Source of the DNA: Rikenellaceae bacterium
GTDB taxonomy: Bacteria; Bacteroidota; Bacteroidia; Bacteroidales; Rikenellaceae
DNA: 64,000 nucleotides
Assembly: GCA_015059805.1 (NCBI GenBank)
Contig: SUZO01000001.1
Location: forward strand, 62,001-126,000
Direction of reading: 5' to 3'
Shown here: positions 50,085-58,699 of the stretch, one piece after another
How the letters are laid out: each line of letters opens with the position of its first letter
How positions within the stretch are numbered: position 1 is the first letter of the stretch
Program-made: the position numbers and the translations under genes
Notes under the pieces: model-generated
Database searches by the model: none
Told to the model about the DNA's origin: nothing
Seen by the model: only the letters and a program-made list of their open reading frames with translations

Positions 50085-53000
50085 ATGAGAAACTTTTACG
50101 CAATTTTCAAGGGCGTGTTGTCAACTCTCGTGCTTACTGCAATGGTTGCAGTATCTTGTACAGAGCCTTATGATGACACCCAGATTCGTCAGGAGATTGC
50201 AGACCTTTACGAGAAGGTTAGCAAGCTTGAGGAGAAACTCAATAGCGAGGTTGCTGCTCTCAAGACTCTGATTGACGAGAAGACTGTTGTTGCTTCTGCA
50301 ACTAAGAACAACGACGGCTCTTGGGAGATTCTTCTTACTTCAGGCGAGAAGATTACTGTCTACCCACAGTATCAGCCAGAGCCACAGGCTCCAGAGGTTA
50401 ATAATGGTTGTGTAACCGTTATTAAGGATGGCGATGCTTACTACTGGGCACAGATTGTTGATGGCAAGGCTGTTGCTATCACTGATGCTGCTGGTAACAA
50501 GATTCCTGTTGCTCACAGCGCAGCTCCAGAGTTCCGTGTAAACCCAGCTACTGGCGATGTTGAGCTCTCTGTAGATGGTGGTCACACTTGGGTAGTTGTT
50601 GAGAAGGCAGAGCAGGAGGAGACTCCAGAGCCTACTTGCATCTTTATCGGTGTAGTAGACGGCGAGACTTCAGTAGACTTTACTCTTGCTAATGGTGAGG
50701 TTATCTCTGTACCAAAGGCAGAGACTATCGACTTCGGCGTTCAGGCTGGTAAGACTTTCGTTACTCCAGGTGAGTCTGTAGATGTAGCACTCAAGGCTGA
50801 GAACATTGACGACCTTACAGTAATCGCAAAGCCAGAGGGTTGGAAGGCTTCAATCAGCGGCAAGACCCTGACTGTAACAGCTCCTGCACAGGAGAAGCTT
50901 GACGCTGGCGAGGCTGAGCTTGATGGTCTTGTAAAGATTCACGCTGCTGGTGGTGATGGTAAGTGCATGGTTGGTAAGCTTGCTGTTTCTGCATCTGCTG
51001 CAACTATCATTCTCGAGATTAACGGTGAGAACCTTACTATCTACAATAACGCTGTATCTTCTTGGGGTGACGTAGCGCCTGCTTACTATGGTCTTATGCC
51101 ACAGTCAGAGTTCTCTGCTGCTGCTATTGCTGCAGGCATGAACAACTACACTCTAAATATGCTGTACTCTTATGAACCACAGGTAACAGTATCTCTTAAG
51201 GAGGTTTACAATATGATGCAGGGCAACTATGAACCAGCATCTTATGTAGATATTCCTACAGGTCAGTCTTATGTTCTTTGGGCAGTTTCAGAGGGTCAGG
51301 GTACCTGGTATGAGCCTTATGTATATACAGAGAGTGATGTATTGTTCTCTGTTTACACCCCTGCATTCCTCAATGTTGAGTCTACAGCTGTTACATTCAA
51401 CTCTGTAAAGATTTCTGCTGTTGGTGGTGGTTATGCTGGTTACATCGTAGGTGTAGTTGCTGCTGCGACTGCAGATGAGGCAAAGATGCAGATTGAGAAC
51501 TCATTTGGCAACTGGCAGATGGGTTGGGGTATGTTCGGCGCAGAGCTTAAGGAGCTCAACTACAAGGGCGATATCCTTGGCTTCGGCGAAGCATACTACC
51601 CTGCAGTTTATCCTAACACCACTTATGTAGTATATATCCTTCCACTTGTTGATGGTAAGGCAGAGTCAGATTACCTTGTTTCTGACCTTAAGACCTACTC
51701 TTTCACTACTCCAAACATTGAGGCTGGTGGCTCTGCAACCCTTGCATTTGAGGCTCTTGAGACCACATACTCAAACATTGAGGTTGCTATCAAGGGTTCA
51801 GAGAACACAACAATGATCTACTCTGTATTTGCTACTGCTGATGAGTTTGCAGCATACAAGACTGATGAGGAGCTTATCCAGTATGTTATTGAGTACAACA
51901 CTGCTTACAATATGATTACTGTCGGCTATGAGTCTACTGCTTACATCTCATCTCTTAAGCCAGGCGATGCGGCAACTGTTCTTGCATTTGCTGTTGATAC
52001 AGAGGGTAAGTACAGTAAGCTCTACAAGCAGGAGTTCAAGACCAACACCCTTACATACAACGCTATGAAGGTTAATGTTGATGCCGCTGCTTCAACTGTG
52101 GGTGTAAACAATGCAAGCATCAAGGTATCTACCGAGGGTGGTACTCCAGTATCTTACCGTTATATCGCTGTTGATACTACAGGCTACTCTTGGAAGGACG
52201 AGGCAACAACAGAGACTCAGCTTGCTCTTGACTCTAACTGGAATGTTAAGACTATCGCTGTAGCTGATGTTGTAGACGGTTATATCAACCTTGAGGACCT
52301 TACAACAAACAATGAGTACGCATTTGGTATCGTAGCTATTGACGCTGAGGGTAACCCATCACACGCTACTTTCCACTACTTCACTCCATCACTTCCAGAG
52401 TACCCAATCATCCGCTCTACAAACGAGGCTTATGCTGCAATGGTTCCTACTGTTGAGTCTGTAGTTGCTTGGAACTCTGACTACGGTGCATTTGATGTAA
52501 CAGTTACTGTTACCCCTGCTGCTGGTACTACTAAGTACTGGTTAGCTGTTTGGGATTCAGAGAGCGCAGTTGCTCCAGATTCACCTGCAAAGGATATCAT
52601 CGACAACCTTATGCTTAAGGAGGGTCAGTACTATGGTAGTGTTTCTGGTACAGAGGCTGCTACATTCACTCCATCATACAAGTCTGGTCGTACATACGAT
52701 GTTAAGGCTGTTGTTTATGTAGCTTGGTGCGACGCTGCTGGTAACTACTATGAGGCTGTTCAGAAGCCAGTATTCACTGCTCCATACATCGCATCTACAG
52801 AGGCTGCTTGGACCGCTTCAGAGCCAACCGTTGAGGCAACTCTTGAGGCTGGTGTACTCACATACACAGTTACTCCAGGTGCTGGCGCAGCAGAGATTTA
52901 TGTTCTTGCAGTGCCTAACAAGCTCTACTACGATGATGACGATCTTACTTACGCACTTCCACTCCACACTGGTGCTGTTAAGAGTACAACTGCTGTTAGC

Positions 53001-53096
53001 GGTACTCTTGAGAATGTTGCAGAGCAGGCTACAGTAGCTGTTGCTTGGAAGGATGCTGAGGGTAATCTCTATCAGGTTAAGAAGGTTGAGAAGTAG
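50085..53096 (+). CDS. Large DUF4988-type lipoprotein
   Basis: The 1003-residue protein has a lipoprotein signal (LTAMVAVSC, Cys at residue 25). A short coiled-coil follows (IADLYEKVSKLEEKLNSEVAALKTLI), then a domain resembling DUF4988/PL29 N-terminal (TKNNDGSWEILLTSGEKI, VNPATGDVELSVDGGHTW). The other 750 residues are repeated beta-sandwich segments with YVLW/YVVYI and TTNNEYAF patterns. Its codons differ from neighbours, strongly favouring GCT, TCT, CTT and GTT, which suggests high expression. The ligand is unknown. It is separated by 146 bp from the gene before it, with hairpins in the leader. Confidence 0.78.
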   Translation: MRNFYAIFKGVLSTLVLTAMVAVSCTEPYDDTQIRQEIADLYEKVSKLEEKLNSEVAALKTLIDEKTVVASATKNNDGSWEILLTSGEKITVYPQYQPEPQAPEVNNGCVTVIKDGDAYYWAQIVDGKAVAITDAAGNKIPVAHSAAPEFRVNPATGDVELSVDGGHTWVVVEKAEQEETPEPTCIFIGVVDGETSVDFTLANGEVISVPKAETIDFGVQAGKTFVTPGESVDVALKAENIDDLTVIAKPEGWKASISGKTLTVTAPAQEKLDAGEAELDGLVKIHAAGGDGKCMVGKLAVSASAATIILEINGENLTIYNNAVSSWGDVAPAYYGLMPQSEFSAAAIAAGMNNYTLNMLYSYEPQVTVSLKEVYNMMQGNYEPASYVDIPTGQSYVLWAVSEGQGTWYEPYVYTESDVLFSVYTPAFLNVESTAVTFNSVKISAVGGGYAGYIVGVVAAATADEAKMQIENSFGNWQMGWGMFGAELKELNYKGDILGFGEAYYPAVYPNTTYVVYILPLVDGKAESDYLVSDLKTYSFTTPNIEAGGSATLAFEALETTYSNIEVAIKGSENTTMIYSVFATADEFAAYKTDEELIQYVIEYNTAYNMITVGYESTAYISSLKPGDAATVLAFAVDTEGKYSKLYKQEFKTNTLTYNAMKVNVDAAASTVGVNNASIKVSTEGGTPVSYRYIAVDTTGYSWKDEATTETQLALDSNWNVKTIAVADVVDGYINLEDLTTNNEYAFGIVAIDAEGNPSHATFHYFTPSLPEYPIIRSTNEAYAAMVPTVESVVAWNSDYGAFDVTVTVTPAAGTTKYWLAVWDSESAVAPDSPAKDIIDNLMLKEGQYYGSVSGTEAATFTPSYKSGRTYDVKAVVYVAWCDAAGNYYEAVQKPVFTAPYIASTEAAWTASEPTVEATLEAGVLTYTVTPGAGAAEIYVLAVPNKLYYDDDDLTYALPLHTGAVKSTTAVSGTLENVAEQATVAVAWKDAEGNLYQVKKVEK

Positions 53097-53118
53097 ACTT
53101 TCTGACTATAACTTCTTG

Positions 53119-53308
53119 GAGGCTGAATAAAAAGTGTATTTTGTCGTTATGCTCGCCCTCAAAATGCTCATTTACGCCAAGTAAACTCCGCTTTTTCGGG
53201 CTTCGCAGCGCCGCGATTAAGTGAGAGCAGAGGCTGCTTGCAGACTATGCCGAGCGTGAGCGGTGAAAAGGAACTTAAGCCTAAAAATAGATCTTTTTAT
53301 TCAACCTC
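53119..53308 (+). repeat. Intergenic repeat element with terminal inverted repeats, copy 2
   Basis: This is a shorter copy of the element at 11555-11826. The termini GAGGCTGAATAAAAAG and CTTTTTATTCAACCTC are unchanged, and an internal block of about 80 bp is missing. The core 53208-53271 is nearly identical to 11727-11789. Confidence 0.8.
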
Positions 53309-53319
53309 CGAACAAAATG

Positions 53320-53351
53320 TGGGTGACTATTTTACTTTTTAGTCACCCACC
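53320..53351. terminator. Hairpin after repeat copy 2
   Basis: The same 10-bp stem (GTGGGTGACT/AGTCACCCAC) as after copy 1, here followed by CTTTTTTTT, which makes a good terminator in the plus direction for the gene at 50085. Confidence 0.7.
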
Positions 53352-53357
53352 TTTTTT

Positions 53358-53388
53358 TTGGATGTTTAGCAAAGAGTTACTACCTTTG
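53358..53388 (+). promoter_or_regulatory. rnpB promoter
   Basis: TTG (53358-53360), 20 bp and TACCTTTG (53381-53388) lie just before the RNA 5' end, an excellent Bacteroidota promoter match. Confidence 0.75.
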
Positions 53389-53392
53389 CTGC

Positions 53393-53736
53393 GCAGATTC
53401 GGTTCATCGCTGCTCGTGAGGGGTAACCCTCTTGAGGGGAGGAAAGTCCGAGCAACATAGAGCACCACACAAGTTAACGGCTTGATGTCCGTGAGGGTAT
53501 AGTAGCGTAACAGAGAATAACCGCCCGAAAGGGTAAGGGTGAAAAGGCGGGGTAAGAGCCCACCGCGAGGGCAGCGATGTCTCTCGGCAGTACGCCTTGT
53601 GGGTTGCAAGGTTATGTATATCGGCAATTAAGGGTTGCTCGCCCGATGCCGAGGGGTAAACCGCTAGAGACGATAGGAGACTATCGCCGTAGATAAATGA
53701 TGAACTAAAACAGAACTCGGCTTACGGAATCTGCAG
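53393..53736 (+). ncRNA. rnpB: RNase P RNA, class A
   Basis: The RNA component that trims tRNA 5' ends. The 5' GCAGATTC pairs with GAATCTGC at the 3' end (P1). Conserved core pieces are GAGGAAAGTCCGAGC at 53439-53453, ACAGAGAATAACCGC at about 53510, GGTAAGAGCCCACCG at about 53552, and AAACAGAACTCGGCTTACG-like sequence near the end. The order and spacing fit bacterial class A. The mature ends are estimated to within a few nucleotides. The promoter is directly upstream and a terminator directly downstream. Confidence 0.93.
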
Positions 53737-53740
53737 TTAT

Positions 53741-53770
53741 GTCCTACATCAGTGCGATGTGGGACTTTTT
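53741..53770 (+). terminator. rnpB terminator
   Basis: GTCCTACATC-AGTGC-GATGTGGGAC, a 10-bp stem with one G-U pair, is followed by TTTTTATTT. It lies 5 bp after the estimated rnpB 3' end. Confidence 0.85.
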
Positions 53771-53799
53771 ATTTGTGTCAGTAGGGTGTGGCGTACGGT

Positions 53800-53898
53800 T
53801 ACAGATTCCATAAGCCGAGAAGTGTGTTACCTATCCCCCAAACCCCCTTTCTGTAAAGGGGGCTTGTCGCTACGCTCCTTACGGAATCTGCAGTTATG
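53800..53898. repeat. Partial inverted and direct copies of the rnpB 3' end
   Basis: ACAGATTCCATAAGCCGAGA (53801-53820) is the reverse complement of the rnpB end with a few changes. TTACGGAATCTGCAGTTATG at 53879-53898 repeats 53722-53741 exactly. Confidence 0.7.
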
Positions 53899-53921
53899 AG
53901 GCTGACCAAGCGGTCAGCCTC
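53898..53921. terminator. Strong hairpin downstream of rnpB
   Basis: GAGGCTGACC-AAGC-GGTCAGCCTC is a perfect 10-bp stem followed by ATTTGCTATT. It resembles a terminator but lacks a proper T-tract. Confidence 0.45.
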
Positions 53922-53938
53922 ATTTGCTATTAGCCGTT

Positions 53939-54018
53939 GGCTCACCTTCGGTGACCCTTCACCGCTCCGCCTCGGCAATTCAAACAAGTTTGATTGCTCT
54001 CGGCTTAATCGCGGCGTT
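53939..54018 (-). repeat. Intergenic repeat core, copy B1
   Basis: On the minus strand this reads AACGCCGCGATTAAGCCGAG and continues to GGAGCGGTGAAGGGTC. It matches the copy at 61121-61201 and the core of the 11555 and 53119 elements. Confidence 0.75.
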
Positions 54019-54138
54019 AGCTGGCTAACGCAGAACAGAGAATTTAAGGAGGTTAGGGAAGTTAAAGAAGTTAGTGACGGAACTTCGTCTGAAAGTGTTT
54101 ATTCGGATTTAGGTTGCTGCCGTAAGGCAGTGAAAGAG

Positions 54139-54194
54139 AAAATAGAGTCTAACACTCAAGCTTGCTTGAAGGTGTAAAGACTCTATTTTTTATT
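54139..54194 (+). terminator. Large hairpin, possible terminator or structured RNA
   Basis: AAATAGAGTCT pairs with AGACTCTATTT, and inside it ACAC pairs with GTGT and CAAG with CTTG. It is followed by TTTTATTT. A 10-bp inverted repeat, CGGATTTAGG (54104) and CCTAAATCCG (54213), encloses the whole structure. Confidence 0.6.
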
Positions 54195-54314
54195 TCAATA
54201 ACTCGCAGAGTTACCCTAAATCCGCATCAGCACACAAGCAAAACGGAGTTTTGCCAAGAGCTTTTTGCACGCCCTGCTTTTTCGCGAAAAAGCGGGCAGT
54301 ACTGCGTAGCCGAA

Positions 54315-55472
54315 CTACAGCAATCCTAACAGCCAGCACATAAGCACGCCGAAGTGGTTGCCTATAGCATATCCGACCACGCCCACGCTCAGTCCTGTGA
54401 CGATAATCTCTTTATTGCGCATTGCGGCTGCTGCCATAGGTACAAATGGTGGTGAGTTAATAAAGGCAACTGAGGAGATAACCATAGCGTCTGCATCTAC
54501 CTTCATTATTCGGCAGAGTAGTGCGTGCAGAGCAAGGGATACAAACACGGCGACGGTCATAAAGGCAAATTGGTTTAGCCCGCCCACGATATTGAGGTTC
54601 GTAAAGTCAGCCATTGAGGCAATTACCATACTGAAGATGTAAATCAGGTAGATGCCTATGTCGTAGCTTGCGGTCAGCGCTTTTATTGGCTTGATGAACG
54701 AGCATGCTACGCCAAGTGTCGTTAGTAGTAGTATAAAGACAACCATAAACCACCCCTGAGGCATAAGTATTGCCACGCCGCCGCTTATTGCTGCTACTGC
54801 GAGCGTTACGCCTATAATTTTGAGGAGCTGTATGCACCCGCTTTTTGTGAGCAGTACTCTGTATGGGTTTGCGTGTGAACTATTTTGATTTTCTGCATCC
54901 GAAACCACTGCTGCAAGTTCTGTTTTCTGTCTGTACATACGGCGGAAGAGGCGGATGCCGCAAGTAAAGAGAAAGACGAAGTAGCTGAACGAGATGATGA
55001 TGTCGTAGGAGTTAATAAGTACAAAGCTCTCGCTCTTGATTGTAAAGATTGCCTGCAGGGCAGCGGCGTTGAGCGTACCACCGGTGTACATTCCAGAGAT
55101 TATTCCGCCAATCTCAGCGCCCTCACTAACTTTGTGTCCAAAGAGGATGTATCCTAATGCTACGGCAATGGCTACAGATATAAATCCGCTGAGTACGAGT
55201 TTTAGCTGTAGGCGAGCCTCGCTCTTGGCGAAGTTGCAACCAAAGAGCATCATCGGTATGGCGAGAGGAATGAGAGCGTTTGGCAGAAAATCTTGCAAAG
55301 CAGCCATCTGCTCTGTTGCAAAGGGGATATTGCCCAAAATCATACCCAAGGCGTATAGCGCCATGATAACGCCGATTTTGTCTATTACGGGAAATCGGCG
55401 TGCAAGCCACAGCACAAGGGCAGGGGTGGCAAAGTAAATCGCAATCAGAATAATATAGTTTAGGATGCTCAT
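54315..55472 (-). CDS. DUF819 family membrane protein
   Basis: The 385-residue integral membrane protein has about 11 hydrophobic segments. Family-typical motifs are FATPALVLWLARRFPVIDKIG near the start, GGIISGMYTGGTLNAAALQAIF in the middle, and VISSVAFINSPPFVPMAAAAM and VVGYAIGNHFGVLMCWLL at the end. DUF819 proteins are predicted transporters of unknown substrate. The gene lies 3 bp downstream of the DUF1566-like gene on the same strand, so the two are probably cotranscribed. Confidence 0.88.
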   Translation of the reverse strand: MSILNYIILIAIYFATPALVLWLARRFPVIDKIGVIMALYALGMILGNIPFATEQMAALQDFLPNALIPLAIPMMLFGCNFAKSEARLQLKLVLSGFISVAIAVALGYILFGHKVSEGAEIGGIISGMYTGGTLNAAALQAIFTIKSESFVLINSYDIIISFSYFVFLFTCGIRLFRRMYRQKTELAAVVSDAENQNSSHANPYRVLLTKSGCIQLLKIIGVTLAVAAISGGVAILMPQGWFMVVFILLLTTLGVACSFIKPIKALTASYDIGIYLIYIFSMVIASMADFTNLNIVGGLNQFAFMTVAVFVSLALHALLCRIMKVDADAMVISSVAFINSPPFVPMAAAAMRNKEIIVTGLSVGVVGYAIGNHFGVLMCWLLGLL

Positions 55473-55475
55473 AAT

Positions 55476-56318
55476 CTAAAATCTGTAGAATGCGCGAACA
55501 AAGAGGCGGTCGTTCTTTGAGCCCTCGCCCGTATGTGGCATATCTGGGCTGCAATGCGAGTAGGTGGCATTACGAAAATCCTCCGCCTCGGTAGAGGAGT
55601 AGTAGTACATAAGAGCATTAAGAGCCTTGCCTCCACACTCTTTAAGTAGGGCGTTGTACTGCTTGCGCACCTCGCGGCGAGGCTTTTGTCGTGAGCCTCC
55701 ATTGACAATAGTACCTAAGTGCCAAATCTCCGTCAGAGCGGGCAAATACCACCCTTCACCCTTATCCCTGCACCACTTTGCAGCGGGGAAATCACTCCAG
55801 CTGAGGTTGTTGTCGGCTATAAATTTCTCTAATGCTATCATGTTTTGTCTGCCATCTATGCGGTCTGTGCAACCACAACTCTTTAGATTTTTACGCTCAA
55901 TGGTAGACCATGCGCAGTCGCCCTCATCTAATGATATGATTGTGCCGTGCCTCCCTCCATCTGTTGTGGCGATGACTATACCCTCTACGCCATTTTTATT
56001 GTAGTAGGAGCCGATGTCGTAGAGGTCGTAGTCTCCGCTCTGGACTTGCTGAGGTTGTGCTACTGCAGGAGTCGGAACAGTAGTGTTAGTGAAGGTGTCG
56101 CGTGCACCGTCTGCATACTCTATATACTCAATATCCGAGGTGGGCAGGGTGTAGAGCGGAGCTTTGGTCTTATATCTTACATACTTAATACTCTCCTTTG
56201 TAACTTCAAGGACCGATACCTTCATCTGCTCGCCACTACGCTTGACAAGTAGGTCTTGAGCTGTAAGATGTAGTATGGAGGCTATGAAAAGTGCTATAAA
56301 AGTGATTGTTCGTCTCAT
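55476..56318 (-). CDS. Exported protein with DUF1566-like C-terminus
   Basis: The 280-residue protein has a signal peptide (ITFIALFIASILHLTAQ). A short beta domain follows, with RSGEQMKVSVLEVTKESIKYVRYKT, a pattern seen in many Bacteroidota exported proteins. The C-terminal region (about 115-280) has KWCRDKGEGWYLPALTEIW and RLFVRAFYRF, like the end of the PEGA protein at 21924-23753. ATG 56318 is the start; the upstream extension runs through the promoter. It is followed after 3 bp by the DUF819 gene. Function unknown. Confidence 0.78.
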   Translation of the reverse strand: MRRTITFIALFIASILHLTAQDLLVKRSGEQMKVSVLEVTKESIKYVRYKTKAPLYTLPTSDIEYIEYADGARDTFTNTTVPTPAVAQPQQVQSGDYDLYDIGSYYNKNGVEGIVIATTDGGRHGTIISLDEGDCAWSTIERKNLKSCGCTDRIDGRQNMIALEKFIADNNLSWSDFPAAKWCRDKGEGWYLPALTEIWHLGTIVNGGSRQKPRREVRKQYNALLKECGGKALNALMYYYSSTEAEDFRNATYSHCSPDMPHTGEGSKNDRLFVRAFYRF

Positions 56319-56332
56319 TTTCGTCAGTTTGA

Positions 56333-56365
56333 TTGCTACAAATATAGTAAAAATCACTATATTTG
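56333..56365. promoter_or_regulatory. Overlapping divergent promoters of ftsY and the DUF1566-like gene
   Basis: On the plus strand TTG (56333-56335), 22 bp and TATATTTG (56358-56365) serve ftsY. On the minus strand TATATTTG (56346-56339) serves the opposite gene. The two -7 elements form an inverted repeat 11 bp apart, so the promoters may compete. Confidence 0.55.
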
Positions 56366-56393
56366 CGTTGATAATTATATATTTATTTTTGGT

Positions 56394-57398
56394 ATGGGAT
56401 TTTTTGACCTTTTTAAGAAGAAAAAGACACAGGAGGCGCAAACTCCTGAACAGACTATAGAGACTGCTGAGCAGGAACATCGTGAGCTGAGTGCTGGACT
56501 TGAGAAGACCAAGCAGGGATTTTTCTCAAAGATTGCACGCGCAATAGCTGGTCGTTCTACGGTAGATGCTGAGGTGCTTGATGAATTAGAGGAGGTGCTT
56601 ATAACCTCCGATGTAGGCGTCGATACAACGGTAAAGATTATCAATAGAATTGAGGAGCGCGTTGCACGAGATAAGTATGTTAGCTCAGAGGAGTTGCAGA
56701 ATATTCTGCATGATGAGATTGCCCGCCTTATGGAGGAGGCTGAGGGTAGAGCCGATAGCTTTGGGCTTGACGTCAAAGAGGGTATGCCTTATGTGGTTAT
56801 GGTCGTGGGCGTAAATGGCGCAGGCAAGACAACAACTATCGGCAAGCTCGCTGCGCAGCTCACTCGCGCAGGTAAGAAGGTATATATCGGTGCTGCCGAT
56901 ACTTTCCGCGCAGCGGCTATTGACCAGCTTGCCGTCTGGGCAGATAGGGCAGGGGCTACGATGATTAGCCAGCAGATGGGTTCTGACCCAGCATCGGTGG
57001 CATTTGATACCCTTAAGAGCGCTGTGGCAAATGGCGCTGATGTGGTGCTTATAGATACAGCAGGTAGATTGCATAATAAGGTTGGACTGATGAATGAGCT
57101 GACAAAGATTCGCAACGTGATGTCAAAGGTTATTCCTGACGCTCCACACGAGGTTATGCTTGTTCTTGATGGTTCTACGGGTCAGAATGCCTTTGAGCAG
57201 GCGCGACAGTTTACCGCCGCTACGCAGGTTACATCGCTGGCTATAACGAAGTTAGATGGTACGGCAAAGGGTGGCGTGGTTATCGGTATTAGCGATACGT
57301 TCCGCATCCCAGTGCGATATATTGGCATTGGTGAGGGTATTGACCAGCTTAAGATTTTTGACCGTAACGACTTTGTAAAGGCACTTTTTGGTAAATAG
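56394..57398 (+). CDS. ftsY: Signal recognition particle receptor FtsY
   Basis: The 334-residue GTPase docks ribosome-SRP complexes at the inner membrane. A short charged N-terminus (GFFDLFKKKK) is followed by the N domain and the NG GTPase domain. The GTPase motifs are GVNGAGKTTTIGKLA (P-loop), DTFRAAAIDQL, DTAGRLHN and TKLDGTAKGG. The acidic A domain of some bacteria is very short here, which is normal for the phylum. It is followed immediately by rimO, and the promoter upstream is shared in a divergent pair. Confidence 0.97.
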   Translation: MGFFDLFKKKKTQEAQTPEQTIETAEQEHRELSAGLEKTKQGFFSKIARAIAGRSTVDAEVLDELEEVLITSDVGVDTTVKIINRIEERVARDKYVSSEELQNILHDEIARLMEEAEGRADSFGLDVKEGMPYVVMVVGVNGAGKTTTIGKLAAQLTRAGKKVYIGAADTFRAAAIDQLAVWADRAGATMISQQMGSDPASVAFDTLKSAVANGADVVLIDTAGRLHNKVGLMNELTKIRNVMSKVIPDAPHEVMLVLDGSTGQNAFEQARQFTAATQVTSLAITKLDGTAKGGVVIGISDTFRIPVRYIGIGEGIDQLKIFDRNDFVKALFGK

Positions 57399-57399
57399 T

Positions 57400-58692
57400 A
57401 TGCAGAAGATAAATGTTATTACCCTCGGCTGCGCAAAGAATCGTGTAGACTCGGAGCATATTGCAGCTCAACTTGCCGCTATGGGCTATCAGATAGTTTT
57501 TGATAGCGATAGAACTGATGCCAAGATTGTGGTGATAAACACCTGTGGATTTATCGGTGACGCGAAGCAGGAGAGTATAGATACTATCTTTAACGCTGTA
57601 AACGCTAAAAATGCGGGACTCATTGATAGACTCTTTGTTATCGGTTGCCTCTCGGAGCGCTATGCGGACTATCTGCGCGAACAGATTCCTGAGGTAGACG
57701 ACTATTTCGGCGCTCGTGACCTTTCGGGCGTGGTTAAGGCTTTAGGTGGGGAGTATAATAGCGACTCTACCGCCCGCGAGCTATCAACACCAAAGCACTA
57801 CGCCTATTTGAAGATTTCTGAGGGCTGTAATTGGCGCTGTGGCTACTGCGCTATTCCAGGTATCCGCGGCAAGCACATCTCAGTGCCTATGGAGCGCCTT
57901 ATTGAGGAGGCAGAGAGCCTTGCAGCTGCGGGCGTTAAGGAGCTGATGGTTATCGCTCAGGATACCACATACTACGGTATGGACCTCTATGGGGAGCGTA
58001 AGCTGGCTGAGTTGCTTGAGAAGCTCTGTCAGGTTAAGGGTATTGAGTGGATTCGTCTGCATTATGCCTATCCGACCGATTTTCCTCAGGATGTTATTGA
58101 TGTTATGGCACGCGAGAGCAAGATTTGTAAGTACCTTGACATCCCTCTGCAGCATATATCTGACAACCAGCTCTCGCTTATGCACCGCCGCCATACAAAG
58201 GCTCAGGCTATAGAGCTGCTAAATCGCTTGAGAACTGCTATCCCAGATATAGCTATCCGCACAACTATGCTCGTGGGCTATCCAAATGAGAGCGCGGAGG
58301 ACTTTACTGAGCTGTGTGAGTTTGTGAAAGAACAGCGCTTTGATAGGCTTGGCGTGTTCCCATATTCGGAGGAGGAGGGTACATTCTCGGCAGAGAAACT
58401 TAGTGATAACGTGCCACAGCGCGTTAAGGAGTATCGCGTTGAGGAGCTTATGCGTATCCAGAGCAATATCTCATTAGATAATAATTGTGACCGCATCGGA
58501 GATGTTGAGCGTGTGATTATTGACGAGCGTCGTGGTGACTACTACGTCGCACGTAGTCAGTACGACTCGCCTGAGGTGGATGAGGAGATATTTATTCCGG
58601 TAGGGGGAAAGCGACTCTATCGTGGTCGTTTCTATACTGTCCGCATTACTGGTGCAGATAGCTATGATTTGTATGCAGAACTTGTAAAATAA
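57400..58692 (+). CDS. rimO: Ribosomal protein S12 methylthiotransferase RimO
   Basis: The 430-residue radical SAM enzyme adds a methylthio group to an Asp of ribosomal protein S12. The N-terminal UPF0004 domain supplies three Cys (TLGCAKNRVDSE, NTCGFIGDAK, IGCLSERY). The radical SAM cluster motif is CNWRCGYC in ISEGCNWRCGYCAIPGIRG. The C-terminal TRAM domain ends the protein (VERVIIDERRGDYYVARSQYDSPEVDEE). ATG 57400, one base after the ftsY stop, is the start; an upstream in-frame TTG inside ftsY is unlikely. Confidence 0.96.
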   Translation: MQKINVITLGCAKNRVDSEHIAAQLAAMGYQIVFDSDRTDAKIVVINTCGFIGDAKQESIDTIFNAVNAKNAGLIDRLFVIGCLSERYADYLREQIPEVDDYFGARDLSGVVKALGGEYNSDSTARELSTPKHYAYLKISEGCNWRCGYCAIPGIRGKHISVPMERLIEEAESLAAAGVKELMVIAQDTTYYGMDLYGERKLAELLEKLCQVKGIEWIRLHYAYPTDFPQDVIDVMARESKICKYLDIPLQHISDNQLSLMHRRHTKAQAIELLNRLRTAIPDIAIRTTMLVGYPNESAEDFTELCEFVKEQRFDRLGVFPYSEEEGTFSAEKLSDNVPQRVKEYRVEELMRIQSNISLDNNCDRIGDVERVIIDERRGDYYVARSQYDSPEVDEEIFIPVGGKRLYRGRFYTVRITGADSYDLYAELVK

Positions 58693-58699
58693 TAGATAT

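Larger units (their letters stand above)
53097..53392. other. Intergenic repeat region before rnpB (no gene seen)
   Basis: This 296-bp gap holds repeat element copy 2 (53119-53308), its hairpin (53320-53351) and the rnpB promoter. I see no coding frame. Confidence 0.7.
53737..54314. other. Intergenic region after rnpB with rnpB-end copies and hairpins (no gene seen)
   Basis: This 578-bp stretch holds the rnpB terminator, an inverted copy (53800-53820) and a direct copy (53879-53898) of the rnpB 3' end. It also holds a CCCCCTTT/AAAGGGGG hairpin (53843-53862), a GAGGCTGACC/GGTCAGCCTC hairpin (53898-53921), repeat core copy B1, and a large hairpin at 54139-54194. No coding frame is convincing. 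Confidence 0.65.

Noticed and set aside
53343..53627. Open reading frame antisense to rnpB
   Set aside because: It lies entirely over the RNase P RNA and its promoter. The composition is explained by the RNA gene.
53896..54177. Open reading frame of 93 codons downstream of rnpB
   Set aside because: It crosses a terminator-like hairpin, a repeat core and another hairpin, and shows no protein-like pattern.
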